A DNA stretch of 64,000 nt. Origin: Methylomonas rhizoryzae (lineage in GTDB: Bacteria; Pseudomonadota; Gammaproteobacteria; Methylococcales; Methylomonadaceae). The notes beneath the pieces were generated by a model. It ran no database searches and was not told the origin of the DNA. It saw only the letters and a program-made list of their open reading frames with translations. Positions 44,246 to 53,676 of this stretch are shown piece by piece (the stretch's first letter is position 1; every line of letters begins with the position of its first letter). Both the position numbers and the translations under genes were made by a program. The stretch lies in contig NZ_CP043929.1 in NCBI RefSeq assembly GCF_008632455.1, positions 2,666,001 to 2,730,000 on the forward strand, in the 5' to 3' direction.

Positions 44246-44426
44246 TTCCGATTTGCGCCGCGAATCAGCTACAACATCAGATTAAACCGCCGCACGGTCG
44301 TAGGCGATCCGCAATCCAAATGCCAGCATACGGCGGAACCGCGGTGCGTTCAGCCTTACAACCCTGGTGTGTTGGGCTAAAAGTTCGATTTGGCTTGACA
44401 GCTTCTGAGGGGCTGCTCTTACCCAT

Positions 44427-45680
44427 TTACTCCCGCAAATGCCCGTCCCCCACCGCCACCCATTTGTAAGTCGTCAAGCCCTCCGGTCCGACCGGGCCGC
44501 GTACGTGCAGTTTGTCGGTGCTGATGCCGACTACCGAACCCAGGCCGTAGTCGCCGCCGCCGGAAAGCCGGGTGGAGGCGTTGATCATCACCGAGGCCGA
44601 ATCGACTTGCTCCTCGAACTGACGAGCTAAGCTGAGACTCTGGGTGACGATGCCGTCGGTGTGGCCGGAGCCGTAACAGTTGATATGGTCTATCGCCTGC
44701 TGAATGCCGGCGACGATTTTTACCGACAAGATAGGCGCCAAGTATTCGGTGGACCAGTCATCCTCAGTGGCCGCGGCGACGCCGGGCAGCAATTGCAGGG
44801 TTTGCTCGCAGCCGCGCAGTTCGATCTGTTGGGCGGTAAACGCCTGGTGCAGCAACGGCAATAAGGCCGCCGCGCATTCGGCATCGACCAGCAAGGTTTC
44901 CAGAGCGTTGCACACCTGTACACTTTGGCATTTGGAATTGACCGCCAGCGCCACCGCTTTGTCCGCTTCGGCGTCGGCGGCCAAATATAAATGGCAGATA
45001 CCGTCGTAGTGTTTGATCACCGGTATCCGAGTGCCTTGAGCGATGCGCTGAATCAGGCTTTTGCCGCCGCGCGGGATCAGCACGTCGATGTAGCGGTCCA
45101 TTTGCAGCAACTCGCCGACCGCCTCGTGGCCGGGGCTGCGCAGGATTTGGATGGCGTGTTGCGGCAAGCCGGCGGCAACGGCGCCTTGCACCATGGCGTC
45201 GGTCAGGATGGCGTTGGTTTGCAAGGCTTCGGAGCCGCCGCGCAAAATCACCGCGTTGCCGCTTTTGATGCACACCCCGGCCGCATCGGTGGTGACGTTG
45301 GGGCGGGATTCGTAAATCATGCCGATTACGCCCAGCGGCACCGATTTTTTATACACCCGCAGCCCGGCCGGGTTAGTGTGGCCGGTCAAAATGCGGTTGA
45401 GTGGATCGGGCAGTTGCGCGACTTTTTTCAAGCGCGACAGCATGTAGTCGAACATGTTGTCGTCCACGGACAAGCGCTTCAGCAGGGCCGCCGATTCGCC
45501 GGCGGCGCGGGCCGCATCAACTTCTTCGGCGTTGACCGCCAGCACTTGCGCCCTGACCGCGACCAAGGCTTCGGCCATTTTCGCCAAGGCCGCGTTGCGT
45601 TGCGCTTCCGATGCGGGCGCCAATTGGCGGGCGGCCGCGCGGCTTTGTTTGGCTAGGGTTTCGATAGCGGAGATCGTCAT
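44427..45680 (-). CDS. proA: Gamma-glutamyl phosphate reductase
   Basis: A 417-residue NADPH-dependent enzyme of proline synthesis, reducing glutamyl phosphate to glutamate semialdehyde. The catalytic cysteine is in SVQVCNALETLL and the length is normal. The start ATISAIETLAKQSRAAARQL is typical. The kinase proB is not in the window. A Mut7-C protein gene lies upstream on the same strand with a gap of 80 bases. Confidence 0.94.
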   Translation of the reverse strand: MTISAIETLAKQSRAAARQLAPASEAQRNAALAKMAEALVAVRAQVLAVNAEEVDAARAAGESAALLKRLSVDDNMFDYMLSRLKKVAQLPDPLNRILTGHTNPAGLRVYKKSVPLGVIGMIYESRPNVTTDAAGVCIKSGNAVILRGGSEALQTNAILTDAMVQGAVAAGLPQHAIQILRSPGHEAVGELLQMDRYIDVLIPRGGKSLIQRIAQGTRIPVIKHYDGICHLYLAADAEADKAVALAVNSKCQSVQVCNALETLLVDAECAAALLPLLHQAFTAQQIELRGCEQTLQLLPGVAAATEDDWSTEYLAPILSVKIVAGIQQAIDHINCYGSGHTDGIVTQSLSLARQFEEQVDSASVMINASTRLSGGGDYGLGSVVGISTDKLHVRGPVGPEGLTTYKWVAVGDGHLRE

Positions 45681-45760
45681 CAGGGATACCGGGATAGATA
45701 AGCGGAGGGAACAAGCGCCGCAACACAGCGGTTAAAGCAAACTTGCCGGCCGAAAGCCGG

Positions 45761-46507
45761 TTATTTTATCAAGTTGCGCAAGCGTTGCTTCATCTTGGCG
45801 ACATGGGAACCTTCCCAGTAAATTCGCCGACACGCGCTACAGCGGTAAAACACCTGGTAATAGCGTTGGGTTTTGGCCTGCAAGTCGTGCAACACCTCGG
45901 CTTTCTCGACCGGTTCCATCAGGCCGTTACAAGCCAAACAACGGCTGAAGGCGTCTATGCCGGCGTATAAGTCGAAACGGCTCAGTACTTCGTGCAATTG
46001 CCGCTCCGGCTCTACCGCTCTGACCCAATAGCCGTACTCGATGATTTTAGCGAACAGCAAACGCCTGTCCCGGGTCAGCACGATACGCTGTTGAGAAGCG
46101 GCGATGGCGGCGATTTCGCTGTCGCTGTAGTCGTTGCGGTATAAGCAATCGAAGCCCAGTAATCGCAGGCGCTTGGGCAATTTGCCCAAGTTGACGTCCA
46201 CCACAAACGCCGGCCTACCGGGCAAAGGCCGGCGCAACACGGAAGGTAAGTCCTGAGCGAACCGGGAAAACGCCGGATATACCGCTACTCTGTCGCCGGG
46301 TTGCAAGCGGTAGTCGAAGCCGGCAATCCGTCCGTTTACCACCAGTAAACCGACTTCTGTGTGCGGCACGCCCAGCACTTCGATAGGATCTTTTACCCCT
46401 GGAAAGCCGTTGAATCGATAGTCCAAACTCCGCTGCCGCTTGGCAAGCGGCAAGAAATCGTTCAGTTGTGCGTAAAAACGGAACTGAGCAGTATGTTCGG
46501 TCGACAT
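45761..46507 (-). CDS. Mut7-C RNase domain protein with ubiquitin-like N-terminus
   Basis: A 248-residue protein. The first 80 residues match the Mut7-C ubiquitin-like domain (FRFYAQLNDFLP ... QPGDRVAVYPAF), then the Mut7-C domain (PIN-related, with FVVDVNLGKLPKRLRLLGFD and VLTRDRRLL) and a C-terminal zinc ribbon (CLACNG ... CSACRRIYW). It is predicted to bind or cut RNA; the substrate is unknown. ATG 46507 is used; an in-frame TTG at 46549 would add 14 residues. Confidence 0.85.
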   Translation of the reverse strand: MSTEHTAQFRFYAQLNDFLPLAKRQRSLDYRFNGFPGVKDPIEVLGVPHTEVGLLVVNGRIAGFDYRLQPGDRVAVYPAFSRFAQDLPSVLRRPLPGRPAFVVDVNLGKLPKRLRLLGFDCLYRNDYSDSEIAAIAASQQRIVLTRDRRLLFAKIIEYGYWVRAVEPERQLHEVLSRFDLYAGIDAFSRCLACNGLMEPVEKAEVLHDLQAKTQRYYQVFYRCSACRRIYWEGSHVAKMKQRLRNLIK

Positions 46508-46746
46508 AGCGTAATAGTTAACACCTCGATAAACCCAACGGTAATTCAACGCACATAACCGGAACGGATGAACACTCCCAAGCCTATTATTGGCTGAGCC
46601 GCGCTTATCGCTATTGATTCAAGCGCCGGCTGGCATGGAGCGTAAATCATAAACCGACTTCCGTGCAAAATCGTCACAAAGCACAAACCAGCCGAGCTAA
46701 CGATTATCATAGGTCAACTCAATAATGACTTGGAGGGAACCATAGT

Positions 46747-47454
46747 ATGGAGCACACCATCACGCCTACCGCTCATTCATGTGCTGCTTGCGTCAAGCAG
46801 CAACATTGCCCGAAGCAATATTATTATTCCGAATCCTCGCTTCGCAGAGAAAACGTATCCCAGCAAATTTATCCTCACGGCAAGCCCTTATTTCATCAAG
46901 GCGAGAGAGTTAAACATCTTTTTTACTTGAAATCCGGTTCGGTAAAAAAATTTTATACCAATCCGGACGGCGACCAACAAATAGTGAACTTTTATTTCTC
47001 GGGCGAGATTATAGACCCTATATATTGCTGGCTGGAAGCTTACCATTCGTGTTCCGCCGTATGCTTGGAAAGATCGATTGTATGTCTATTCCAGCTGCAA
47101 TCTTTTTTTACAAATCCCGATAAACTAGATCGAATTGCCAAGGATTTTCATGCAGTATTTCAGTCGGAATTGAAACATCAACATGAAACTCTGTTATCCG
47201 TAGGCCAAAATGTCGCCCACAAGCGGCTGCTAATGTTTTTATTTGAATTAATCGATAGGCAACACTTGGCGCACAACAACGCTGCCAATATAAAATTCAC
47301 AATGTCCCGTGACGAAATCGCCAACTATCTAGGCCTTGCACCCGAGACAATCAGCAGAACAATATCAAGCTTCGCACGCAAGGGCCTTATATCCGCAAAA
47401 AAGAAAAATTTAGAAATATACGATCTTGAAAAATTATATCAATCCATTAATTAA
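46747..47454 (+). CDS. FNR-type Crp/Fnr family regulator
   Basis: A 235-residue oxygen-sensing regulator. Cys12, Cys15 and Cys21 (CxxC-x5-C) with Cys113 match the four ligands of the FNR 4Fe-4S cluster, including spacing. The DNA-recognition helix LGLAPETISR carries the ETISR motif, so it should bind an FNR-type TTGAT-N4-ATCAA box. A Crp-like fold precedes it. No such box was found near the other genes in this window. The protein is likely active only at low oxygen. It is transcribed alone. Confidence 0.87.
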   Translation: MEHTITPTAHSCAACVKQQHCPKQYYYSESSLRRENVSQQIYPHGKPLFHQGERVKHLFYLKSGSVKKFYTNPDGDQQIVNFYFSGEIIDPIYCWLEAYHSCSAVCLERSIVCLFQLQSFFTNPDKLDRIAKDFHAVFQSELKHQHETLLSVGQNVAHKRLLMFLFELIDRQHLAHNNAANIKFTMSRDEIANYLGLAPETISRTISSFARKGLISAKKKNLEIYDLEKLYQSIN

Positions 47455-48002
47455 CACGATGGCGATTATTATCCTACAAAGAAATCAATATATTGCATCA
47501 TGGCAACTGAATAAAAACTTTAGACTTTCAGTCTAACGTTCATGAAAGCACGGCATCGCCCCGGCAAATGAAAGTCGACGCTGCTCTGTCGCTAGTGTTT
47601 TGGACGGCAGCCGCGTGATTTTCAGAGTAATGATCGGTTGATACCTATGACAACCATTGCTGTTGCTCCTACTGCAGGGGCCGCTTCACACCTATTCATT
47701 GCTAAAGCGCTACCCGCCTTTGCACCGGACCTGAACAAGAGACCGTTACCTGGAAAATCAAACCTTGCAGCGACATCATTTGTATACCGGGCCTTAAGAC
47801 CGCTGCTTTTGTCGGTTCTACAATCGTGATCCCGCTTAAGTCTGCACACTGACCTAGTAGGATGAACCGGGAATGCTTAACACTTTTTTCGGCTGAATTG
47901 ACATTAGTCGCCAAGCTCATTCGCTTAGTTGCTAAGTTAGCCGTTAAGGCGAAACGCAATTCAACATTTGCCTTGTACCCCCTCAAATAATGGAGATTCG
48001 AC
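47455..48002. other. Intergenic region with repeat copy C
   Basis: Holds dispersed repeat copy C (47531-47610). Open frames at 47622-47849 (minus) and 47638-47829 (plus) have no ribosome site or family match and are not called as genes. The region also contains the leader of the third PEP-CTERM gene; no sigma-54-like site is visible there. Confidence 0.5.
47531..47610 (+). repeat. Dispersed extragenic repeat, copy C
   Basis: CTAACGTTCATGAAAG, then GGCATCGCCCCGGCAAATGAAAG, then CTGTCGCTAGTG. This copy keeps direct ATGAAAG flanks on both sides of the core. Confidence 0.55.
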
Positions 48003-48830
48003 ATGAGTAAAAAACTCTTGGTGAAACTGTTGCTGACCGTTTCCGTGCTAACGATTGCAAACTCTCAAGCAGCCATTCAAACGATCAATTTCGATACCGA
48101 TGCCGGCGGAAACCCGATAGACGCGCCTAATTTATTTAATAATGCCGCCTCGTTGACCGAACTGTACGCCGACCTAGGTGTACACTTCAGTTCGTTGAAT
48201 CGAGTGGCGCAATCTACGGTAATAATAAAAGATGGTATTGAAGTTACCGAAACAAGCAACGTAATGCAGGTTGCGAATAGCGGGATGGGATCCATATTAA
48301 ACGAAAACGCCAATTTCGGTCACAATGCCAAAAGCGGGGATAATTTTTTGGCATTTAATAAACAAAGTGAATCAAATACTAACTTTTGGCGCATTAGTTT
48401 CGATGATCCCATCGGTTATTTCGGCATCAGCTACAGCAATGGACAAACAAGTAACTACTATGAATATTTTAATATTGAAGCTTACGATGTTAATGGCGAC
48501 CGTATAGGGTCCAATTGGTCCGCTTACTCATACGGATCTCAGTATTTTTCTACCATGAGCTTCAAAAGCAGCACTGAGATTGCCTATATCGATATTGGCC
48601 AAGGAATATATTGTTGCGGACCCAATGCCACTGTAAGTACGGAACCCGGCAATTGGTCTAAAACTTACGACGATTTACTATTCGGCAGCTTCAGCGACGC
48701 GCCTTTATATATTTACGATATCAGCGGGAATTACAACGTTCCCTTACCGGGAGCGGTTTGGATGATGCTGAGCGGCTTGCTTGGAATTAGCCGATTGATG
48801 ACACCTAAGCGTTTTGCCTTGGCAGGCTAA
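48003..48830 (+). CDS. PEP-CTERM type secreted protein 3
   Basis: A 275-residue secreted protein: signal peptide ending near residue 24 (SQAA), a beta-rich body with many Asn/Ser, and sorting tail VPLPGAVWMMLSGLLGI with a basic end. It differs from the other two in body sequence and lies in a lower-GC area. It is a likely XrtA substrate. No sigma-54-like site is seen upstream, unlike the pair at 18.9-19.5 kb. Confidence 0.85.
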   Translation: MSKKLLVKLLLTVSVLTIANSQAAIQTINFDTDAGGNPIDAPNLFNNAASLTELYADLGVHFSSLNRVAQSTVIIKDGIEVTETSNVMQVANSGMGSILNENANFGHNAKSGDNFLAFNKQSESNTNFWRISFDDPIGYFGISYSNGQTSNYYEYFNIEAYDVNGDRIGSNWSAYSYGSQYFSTMSFKSSTEIAYIDIGQGIYCCGPNATVSTEPGNWSKTYDDLLFGSFSDAPLYIYDISGNYNVPLPGAVWMMLSGLLGISRLMTPKRFALAG

Positions 48831-48884
48831 TCGTATGCGGCCGTCACTGAGATGAACTCTCGGCGACGGCCGATACCGGGAATG

Positions 48885-50051
48885 TCAGACAGTGCAAGCC
48901 TGCTCGCTGGGAATATCGCCGGCATTGACCACCCGATTGCGGCCGTCGCGCTTGGCACGGTAAAGCGCGGTGTCGGCGGCATGCAGCAACTGGGCGGCCA
49001 GCGCGGAAATCGAGGTTTGTTGAGTTCGGCTAGCATCGAATGTTGCGGCTCCCACCGACAAGGTCACCGAAATCTTGCTTTCAGCATAATCGAGCATTAA
49101 CGAGGCAATACAATCGCGAATTCTCTCGCCGATTTCGCCGGCAATCCTAGCGTCAGCCTCCGGCAGCAAAACCACAAACTCTTCCCCGCCGTACCGCGAT
49201 AAAACGTCGCTATTACGCAAATGCTTTTTAATGGCACAGGCTACCGAACTTAATACGTAATCGCCGGTTTGGTGGCCGTAGCTGTCGTTAATGCGTTTAA
49301 AGAAATCGATGTCCAAAAACAAGCAAGACAGCGGTTGTTGACTGCGCAGGCTACGTTCCAATTCTTCTACCAAGCGTTGTTCCATGAAGCGGCGATTGTT
49401 CACGCCGGTTAACGGATCCAAAAAACTGGTGCGGCGCAAGGTCTCGAAATTCAGCGTGTTTTCCAGGCAAACACTAATAACGGAGCCTAAATGGGCAATA
49501 AAATCGGTCGCCATGGTTTTAACGAAACGGTCTTTTTTTCGGCTGCCCAAATTCAAAGAACCCAAATACCTGCCACGCCTGACCAAGGGAACCAAAATCA
49601 CCGACGACGGCGGTTCGGAAAATCCGTGAAAAAACGGCGCATATTTTTCAGGATGATACAAGCCTAGCACCGGCTGCAGCCTGAAATCGAAGAAACGTTT
49701 AAACAAGCCATCGTTATCGACCAGCAGCAATCCGCTTCTGGCATGCGACTCGTAATTGTTTTGGCTAAGACACTCGGCGATTTCGCCATTGGGATCGAAC
49801 AAATATAAGCTGACGACTTCCAAATCGAACAGAGATTTGCACTCGTCCAGGATGAACTCCAAGATTTCCGCCAGCGAGTTTAAACCCAATAGATGCATTT
49901 CAAACGATTGCAAACGTTTGAGCGTCAGGCTGTTGTGTTCTACGCGCTGTAAGATGCTGTCCAGGTGACTTTGCAGTACGCGTAAATCGTAGGTAATATC
50001 GTTCAAAGTCTTTGATCTGATTAAATTGCTGCCGGTAAAGACTAGCAGCAA
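48885..50051 (-). CDS. Diguanylate cyclase with DUF484/GAF-like sensor
   Basis: A 388-residue cytosolic enzyme. An N-terminal coiled stretch (about 20-45) leads to a GAF-like domain of the DUF484 kind (about 50-200) and a GGDEF domain with the active site RYGGEEF. It makes the second messenger c-di-GMP. The start at TTG 50051 is weak; it lies next to the terminator of acnB, and a downstream TTG at 50006 is an alternative. No inhibitory RxxD site is evident near the active site. Confidence 0.8.
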   Translation of the reverse strand: MLLVFTGSNLIRSKTLNDITYDLRVLQSHLDSILQRVEHNSLTLKRLQSFEMHLLGLNSLAEILEFILDECKSLFDLEVVSLYLFDPNGEIAECLSQNNYESHARSGLLLVDNDGLFKRFFDFRLQPVLGLYHPEKYAPFFHGFSEPPSSVILVPLVRRGRYLGSLNLGSRKKDRFVKTMATDFIAHLGSVISVCLENTLNFETLRRTSFLDPLTGVNNRRFMEQRLVEELERSLRSQQPLSCLFLDIDFFKRINDSYGHQTGDYVLSSVACAIKKHLRNSDVLSRYGGEEFVVLLPEADARIAGEIGERIRDCIASLMLDYAESKISVTLSVGAATFDASRTQQTSISALAAQLLHAADTALYRAKRDGRNRVVNAGDIPSEQACTV

Positions 50052-50053
50052 TC

Positions 50054-50092
50054 TAAAAAAACGCTCTATCCCCTTTCGGGAACAGAGCGTTA
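50054..50092 (-). terminator. Rho-independent terminator after acnB
   Basis: AACGCTCT and AGAGCGTT (8-bp stem) enclose a weaker inner stem and on the minus strand are followed by seven T. It lies five bases after the acnB stop and would end its transcript before the diguanylate cyclase gene. Confidence 0.85.
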
Positions 50093-50096
50093 ACGT

Positions 50097-52685
50097 TTAA
50101 GCCACTTGTTCGGCTATGGACTTATAACTGCCGATTTGATCGAAATTCATGTAGCGATATGTATCGGCACTGGTTTGATCAATCAACGCCGCGTATTGCA
50201 TGTATTCTTCCACGCTAGGTATTTTTCCCAGTAACGAGCAAACCGCGGCTAATTCCGCCGAGGACAGGAAAACGTTTGCCCCGTTCCCCAAGCGGTTAGG
50301 GAAGTTGCGGGTGGAGGTGGAAACCACCGTAGCGCCCTCCGCCACCCTGGCTTGGTTGCCCATGCATAGCGAACAACCCGGCATTTCGGTACGGGCACCG
50401 ACTTTGCCGAAGGTTCCGTAATAGCCTTCTTCCACCAATTGATTTTGGTCCATTTTGGTCGGCGGAGCCACCCACAGTCGGGTCGGCAGCGCATTGGCTT
50501 TTTCCAACAATTTCCCGGCCGCGCGGAAATGACCGACGTTGGTCATGCAAGAACCGATGAACACCTCGTCGATTTTGGTACCGGCGACTTCCGACAACGG
50601 CTTGATGTCGTCGGGATCATTCGGGCAAGCCAGCAGCGGCTCGGTAATTTGATTCATGTCGATTTCGATGACCTCGGCATATTCGGCATCCGGATCGGCC
50701 GACATCAACAGCGGATTTTCCAGCCAAGCTTGCATGGCTTTTATCCGGCGCTGAATGGTTCTCGTATCGCCGTAACCCTGCGCAATCATCCATTTCAACA
50801 ACGTGATGTTGGAGTTTAGGTATTCGCGGATTGGCGCTTCGTTGAGTTTGATGGTGCAGCCGCCGGCCGAACGTTCGGCCGAAGCGTCGGACAACTCAAA
50901 TGCTTGTTCCACTTTTAAATCGGGTAGACCTTCTATTTCCAAAATCCGCCCCGAGAACACGTTCTTTTTGCCCTGCTTGGCAACCGTCAACAAACCGCGC
51001 CGGAGGGCCGCATACGGAATCGCATTGACCAAATCGCGCAAAGTGATGCCGGGCTGCATTTTGCCGGTGAAACGCACCAACACGGATTCCGGCATATCCA
51101 ACGGCATCACGCCTGTGGCGGCCGCAAACGCAACCAAACCGGAACCGGCCGGAAACGAAATCCCGATCGGGAAGCGAGTATGCGAATCGCCGCCGGTACC
51201 GACCGTATCCGGCAGCAGCATCCGGTTCAACCACGAGTGAATAATGCCGTCGCCCGGCCGCAACGAGACTCCGCCGCGGGTCATGATGAAATCCGGCAAC
51301 GTATGTTGCATGGTGATGTCTACCGGTTTCGGATAAGCGGCGGTATGACAAAACGATTGCAACACCAGGTCGGCGGAAAAACCCAGGCAGGCTAGGTCCT
51401 TCAATTCGTCGCGGGTCATGGGACCGGTGGTGTCTTGCGAGCCCACCGTCGTCATGCGCGGTTCGCAATAGCTGCCGGGCCGCACCCCGGGTAAACCGCA
51501 GGCTTGTCCGACAATTTTTTGCGCCAAGGTGTAACCTTTGCCGGTGTCGGCAACGGCGGCCAAACGCTTGAACACGCTGGACGGACCAAGCCCCAAGGCT
51601 TTGCGTGCCCGGTCGGTCAGGCCGCGGCCGATGATCAGCGGGATTCTGCCGCCGGCGCGGACTTCGTCCAGAATCACTTCCGTTTTCAGCTGGAATTCGC
51701 AGATTATTTCGTCGCTGCCCGGTTCGATAGACTCAGGGCAGGCGTGGCGCTTGACCACGCCTTGGTAAGGATAAATGTCGATCACATCGCCCATGGCCAT
51801 AGCACTCACGTCGCATTCGATCGGCAACGCACCGGAATCTTCCATGGTATTGAAAAAGATCGGAGCGATTTTGCCGCCTATGCACACCCCGCCGGCCCGC
51901 TTGTTGGGTATGTACGGAATATCCTCGCCCATGTACCAGAGCACCGAGTTGGTCGCCGATTTACGCGACGAGCCGGTGCCGACTACGTCGCCGACGTAGG
52001 CCACCGGAAATCCTTTGGCTTTTAGGTCGTTGATCTGTTGTTCGGCGTTGCTGATGCCGTCGCGCGGCATTTTCAGCATGGCTTTGGCGTGCAACGGAAT
52101 ATCCGGCCGCGACCAGGCATCCGGTGCCGGCGATAGGTCGTCGGTATTGGTTTCGCCGCTGACCTTGAACACGGTGACCGTTAGTTTCTCCGGCACTTCC
52201 GGCCGGCTGGTGAACCAATCGGCGTCGGCCCAGGATTGCAACACCTGTTGGGCGTAAACATTGCCCGCTTGGGCCTTTTCCTGCACGTCGTGGAAAGCGT
52301 CGAAAATCAGCAAAATTTGCGCCAGCGCTTTGGCGGCGATCGGCGCCAAGGGGGCGCGATCCAGCAATTCGATCAACGGGGCGACGTTGTATCCGCCGAG
52401 CATGGTTCCCAGCAATTCGGTGGCTTTTTCCGGCGTAATCAGAGGGGACGCAGCCTCGCCTTTGGCAACTGCGGTTAGGAAGCCGGCTTTGACGTAAGCG
52501 GCTTCGTCCACCCCGGCCGGAATCCGGTAAGCCAGCAAATCCAACAGAAACGCCTCCTCTCCGGCGGGCGGCTGTTTCAACAATTCAACCAGCGCCGCCA
52601 CTTGCTCGGCATCCAGCGGTTTGGGAACGATGCCATCGGCGGCTCGTTCGGCAACGTGTTTGCGGTATTGTTCTAACATGGACAT
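50097..52685 (-). CDS. acnB: Aconitate hydratase B / 2-methylisocitrate dehydratase
   Basis: An 862-residue AcnB that interconverts citrate and isocitrate in the TCA cycle. The 4Fe-4S ligands are seen in SCMTNVGHF and GCSLCMGN. Order of domains and length match E. coli AcnB (865). The terminator follows directly. Isocitrate dehydrogenase is encoded nearby at 54227-55237 on the same strand, but a toxin-antitoxin pair separates them. Confidence 0.95.
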   Translation of the reverse strand: MSMLEQYRKHVAERAADGIVPKPLDAEQVAALVELLKQPPAGEEAFLLDLLAYRIPAGVDEAAYVKAGFLTAVAKGEAASPLITPEKATELLGTMLGGYNVAPLIELLDRAPLAPIAAKALAQILLIFDAFHDVQEKAQAGNVYAQQVLQSWADADWFTSRPEVPEKLTVTVFKVSGETNTDDLSPAPDAWSRPDIPLHAKAMLKMPRDGISNAEQQINDLKAKGFPVAYVGDVVGTGSSRKSATNSVLWYMGEDIPYIPNKRAGGVCIGGKIAPIFFNTMEDSGALPIECDVSAMAMGDVIDIYPYQGVVKRHACPESIEPGSDEIICEFQLKTEVILDEVRAGGRIPLIIGRGLTDRARKALGLGPSSVFKRLAAVADTGKGYTLAQKIVGQACGLPGVRPGSYCEPRMTTVGSQDTTGPMTRDELKDLACLGFSADLVLQSFCHTAAYPKPVDITMQHTLPDFIMTRGGVSLRPGDGIIHSWLNRMLLPDTVGTGGDSHTRFPIGISFPAGSGLVAFAAATGVMPLDMPESVLVRFTGKMQPGITLRDLVNAIPYAALRRGLLTVAKQGKKNVFSGRILEIEGLPDLKVEQAFELSDASAERSAGGCTIKLNEAPIREYLNSNITLLKWMIAQGYGDTRTIQRRIKAMQAWLENPLLMSADPDAEYAEVIEIDMNQITEPLLACPNDPDDIKPLSEVAGTKIDEVFIGSCMTNVGHFRAAGKLLEKANALPTRLWVAPPTKMDQNQLVEEGYYGTFGKVGARTEMPGCSLCMGNQARVAEGATVVSTSTRNFPNRLGNGANVFLSSAELAAVCSLLGKIPSVEEYMQYAALIDQTSADTYRYMNFDQIGSYKSIAEQVA

Positions 52686-52819
52686 ATATTGGTTTTATGT
52701 AGATAGATTAATTGACTCATCGTTACGACGCTGCGTTTAGCGATGATAGAACGATGCACGTGTAATGTTTTCTTTACTATGAAAGACATGGTGGGATCGA
52801 CACATAGCCACGATTCGCA

Positions 52820-52900
52820 AGGCCATCATCGCGACTATGCGTCGCTCCTACCAAACTACCTTTCATTTGCCGGGGCGATTGCCAGACCTTCATGATCGTT
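52820..52900 (-). repeat. Dispersed extragenic repeat, copy D
   Basis: The reverse strand reads CTAACGATCATGAA, then ATCGCCCCGGCAAATGAAAGG, then GTAGGAGCGACGCATAGTCGCGA. The last part is a clear REP-like stem (GCGAC/GTCGC). It lies between acnB and the nucleotidyltransferase gene. Confidence 0.6.
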
Positions 52901-52919
52901 AGGTTAAAGGCAAAATTGC

Positions 52920-53273
52920 TTAAACACCATCAGCCACGGATGCCAAGCAGGTTTGCCGTTGATAAATAACCAGTCCCACCCGATCAATGTGATCGAGCAA
53001 ATCCCGATTCGATAACTGTTGATATTGGTTCAAATCGACCGTATAGGGCAGTAGCAAATCGTCGATTTGATCTTCGATCTGCATCAATTCGGCGAAACTC
53101 AGGAGCGGGCCTTGCAACGTCAAATCGATGTCGGAACCGCGCCGATAGTTACCTTTGGCACGAGAACCGTACACCAGCACTTGTCGAATCGCCGGATGGC
53201 GGGCAAATACGCTTACCAGTTTCTGTAGCGTGACCGACGGCAAACCCAGGCGTTCGGCGAGTGGTTCATTCAT
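52920..53273 (-). CDS. MNT-type nucleotidyltransferase (antitoxin, HI0073 type)
   Basis: A 117-residue minimal nucleotidyltransferase. Active motif GSRAKG (36-41) and catalytic Asp48 and Asp50 in GSDIDLT are present. In HEPN/MNT modules this protein modifies or binds the HEPN partner and neutralises it. It starts inside the last codons of the HEPN gene (8-base overlap), which confirms the pair as one unit. ATG 53273 is chosen because upstream codons belong to the partner gene. Confidence 0.85.
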   Translation of the reverse strand: MNEPLAERLGLPSVTLQKLVSVFARHPAIRQVLVYGSRAKGNYRRGSDIDLTLQGPLLSFAELMQIEDQIDDLLLPYTVDLNQYQQLSNRDLLDHIDRVGLVIYQRQTCLASVADGV

Positions 53274-53676
53274 CGCAATAGCGCTGCATATCCGTCCGCA
53301 AAGCAACGAATAGTGGCAGGTAATCGGCAAAGATAGCGACTACCAGCGATTCCGCCGTTTGCTCGTCGTAGGTGTGAGAGGACAAGTTGCGACTGCCTAT
53401 CATTGCCATCCAGCCCTCGCCGTCTTCGATCAAACCCGCCTTGAACGCCGCACGGGTAGCATCTTTGGAGCCTTTGAGCGAAAAATCGCCCTGGTCGTAC
53501 AAAAAGTCTTTCAGTACGTTCCAGGCCAGCTCATGGGTAAACTCGAACGCCTGAATCACGCCTTGCTTTTCCAGTTTCGACAACGGACGCTGCCGCGCCA
53601 GTTCGGCGGCGTCAATCAATAGCGTCAAGGCTTTGATGAAATTGCTGAAGCGCTGTTGCCAGCGAATATCGGTCAT
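53266..53676 (-). CDS. HEPN-type toxin (HI0074 family)
   Basis: A 136-residue all-helical HEPN protein. The RN-x3-H motif is RNLSSH at Arg96, Asn97 and His101, the RNase active site of this family. It is the likely toxin or RNase partner of the MNT protein encoded just downstream. The start overlaps the stop of the Uma2 gene by four bases. The module is probably a type II or VII-like toxin-antitoxin pair, depending on whether the MNT protein AMPylates it. Confidence 0.85.
   Translation of the reverse strand: MTDIRWQQRFSNFIKALTLLIDAAELARQRPLSKLEKQGVIQAFEFTHELAWNVLKDFLYDQGDFSLKGSKDATRAAFKAGLIEDGEGWMAMIGSRNLSSHTYDEQTAESLVVAIFADYLPLFVALRTDMQRYCDE

Noticed and set aside
47622..47849. Open frames on both strands after the FNR gene
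   Set aside because: Overlapping frames, no start signal and no recognisable family.
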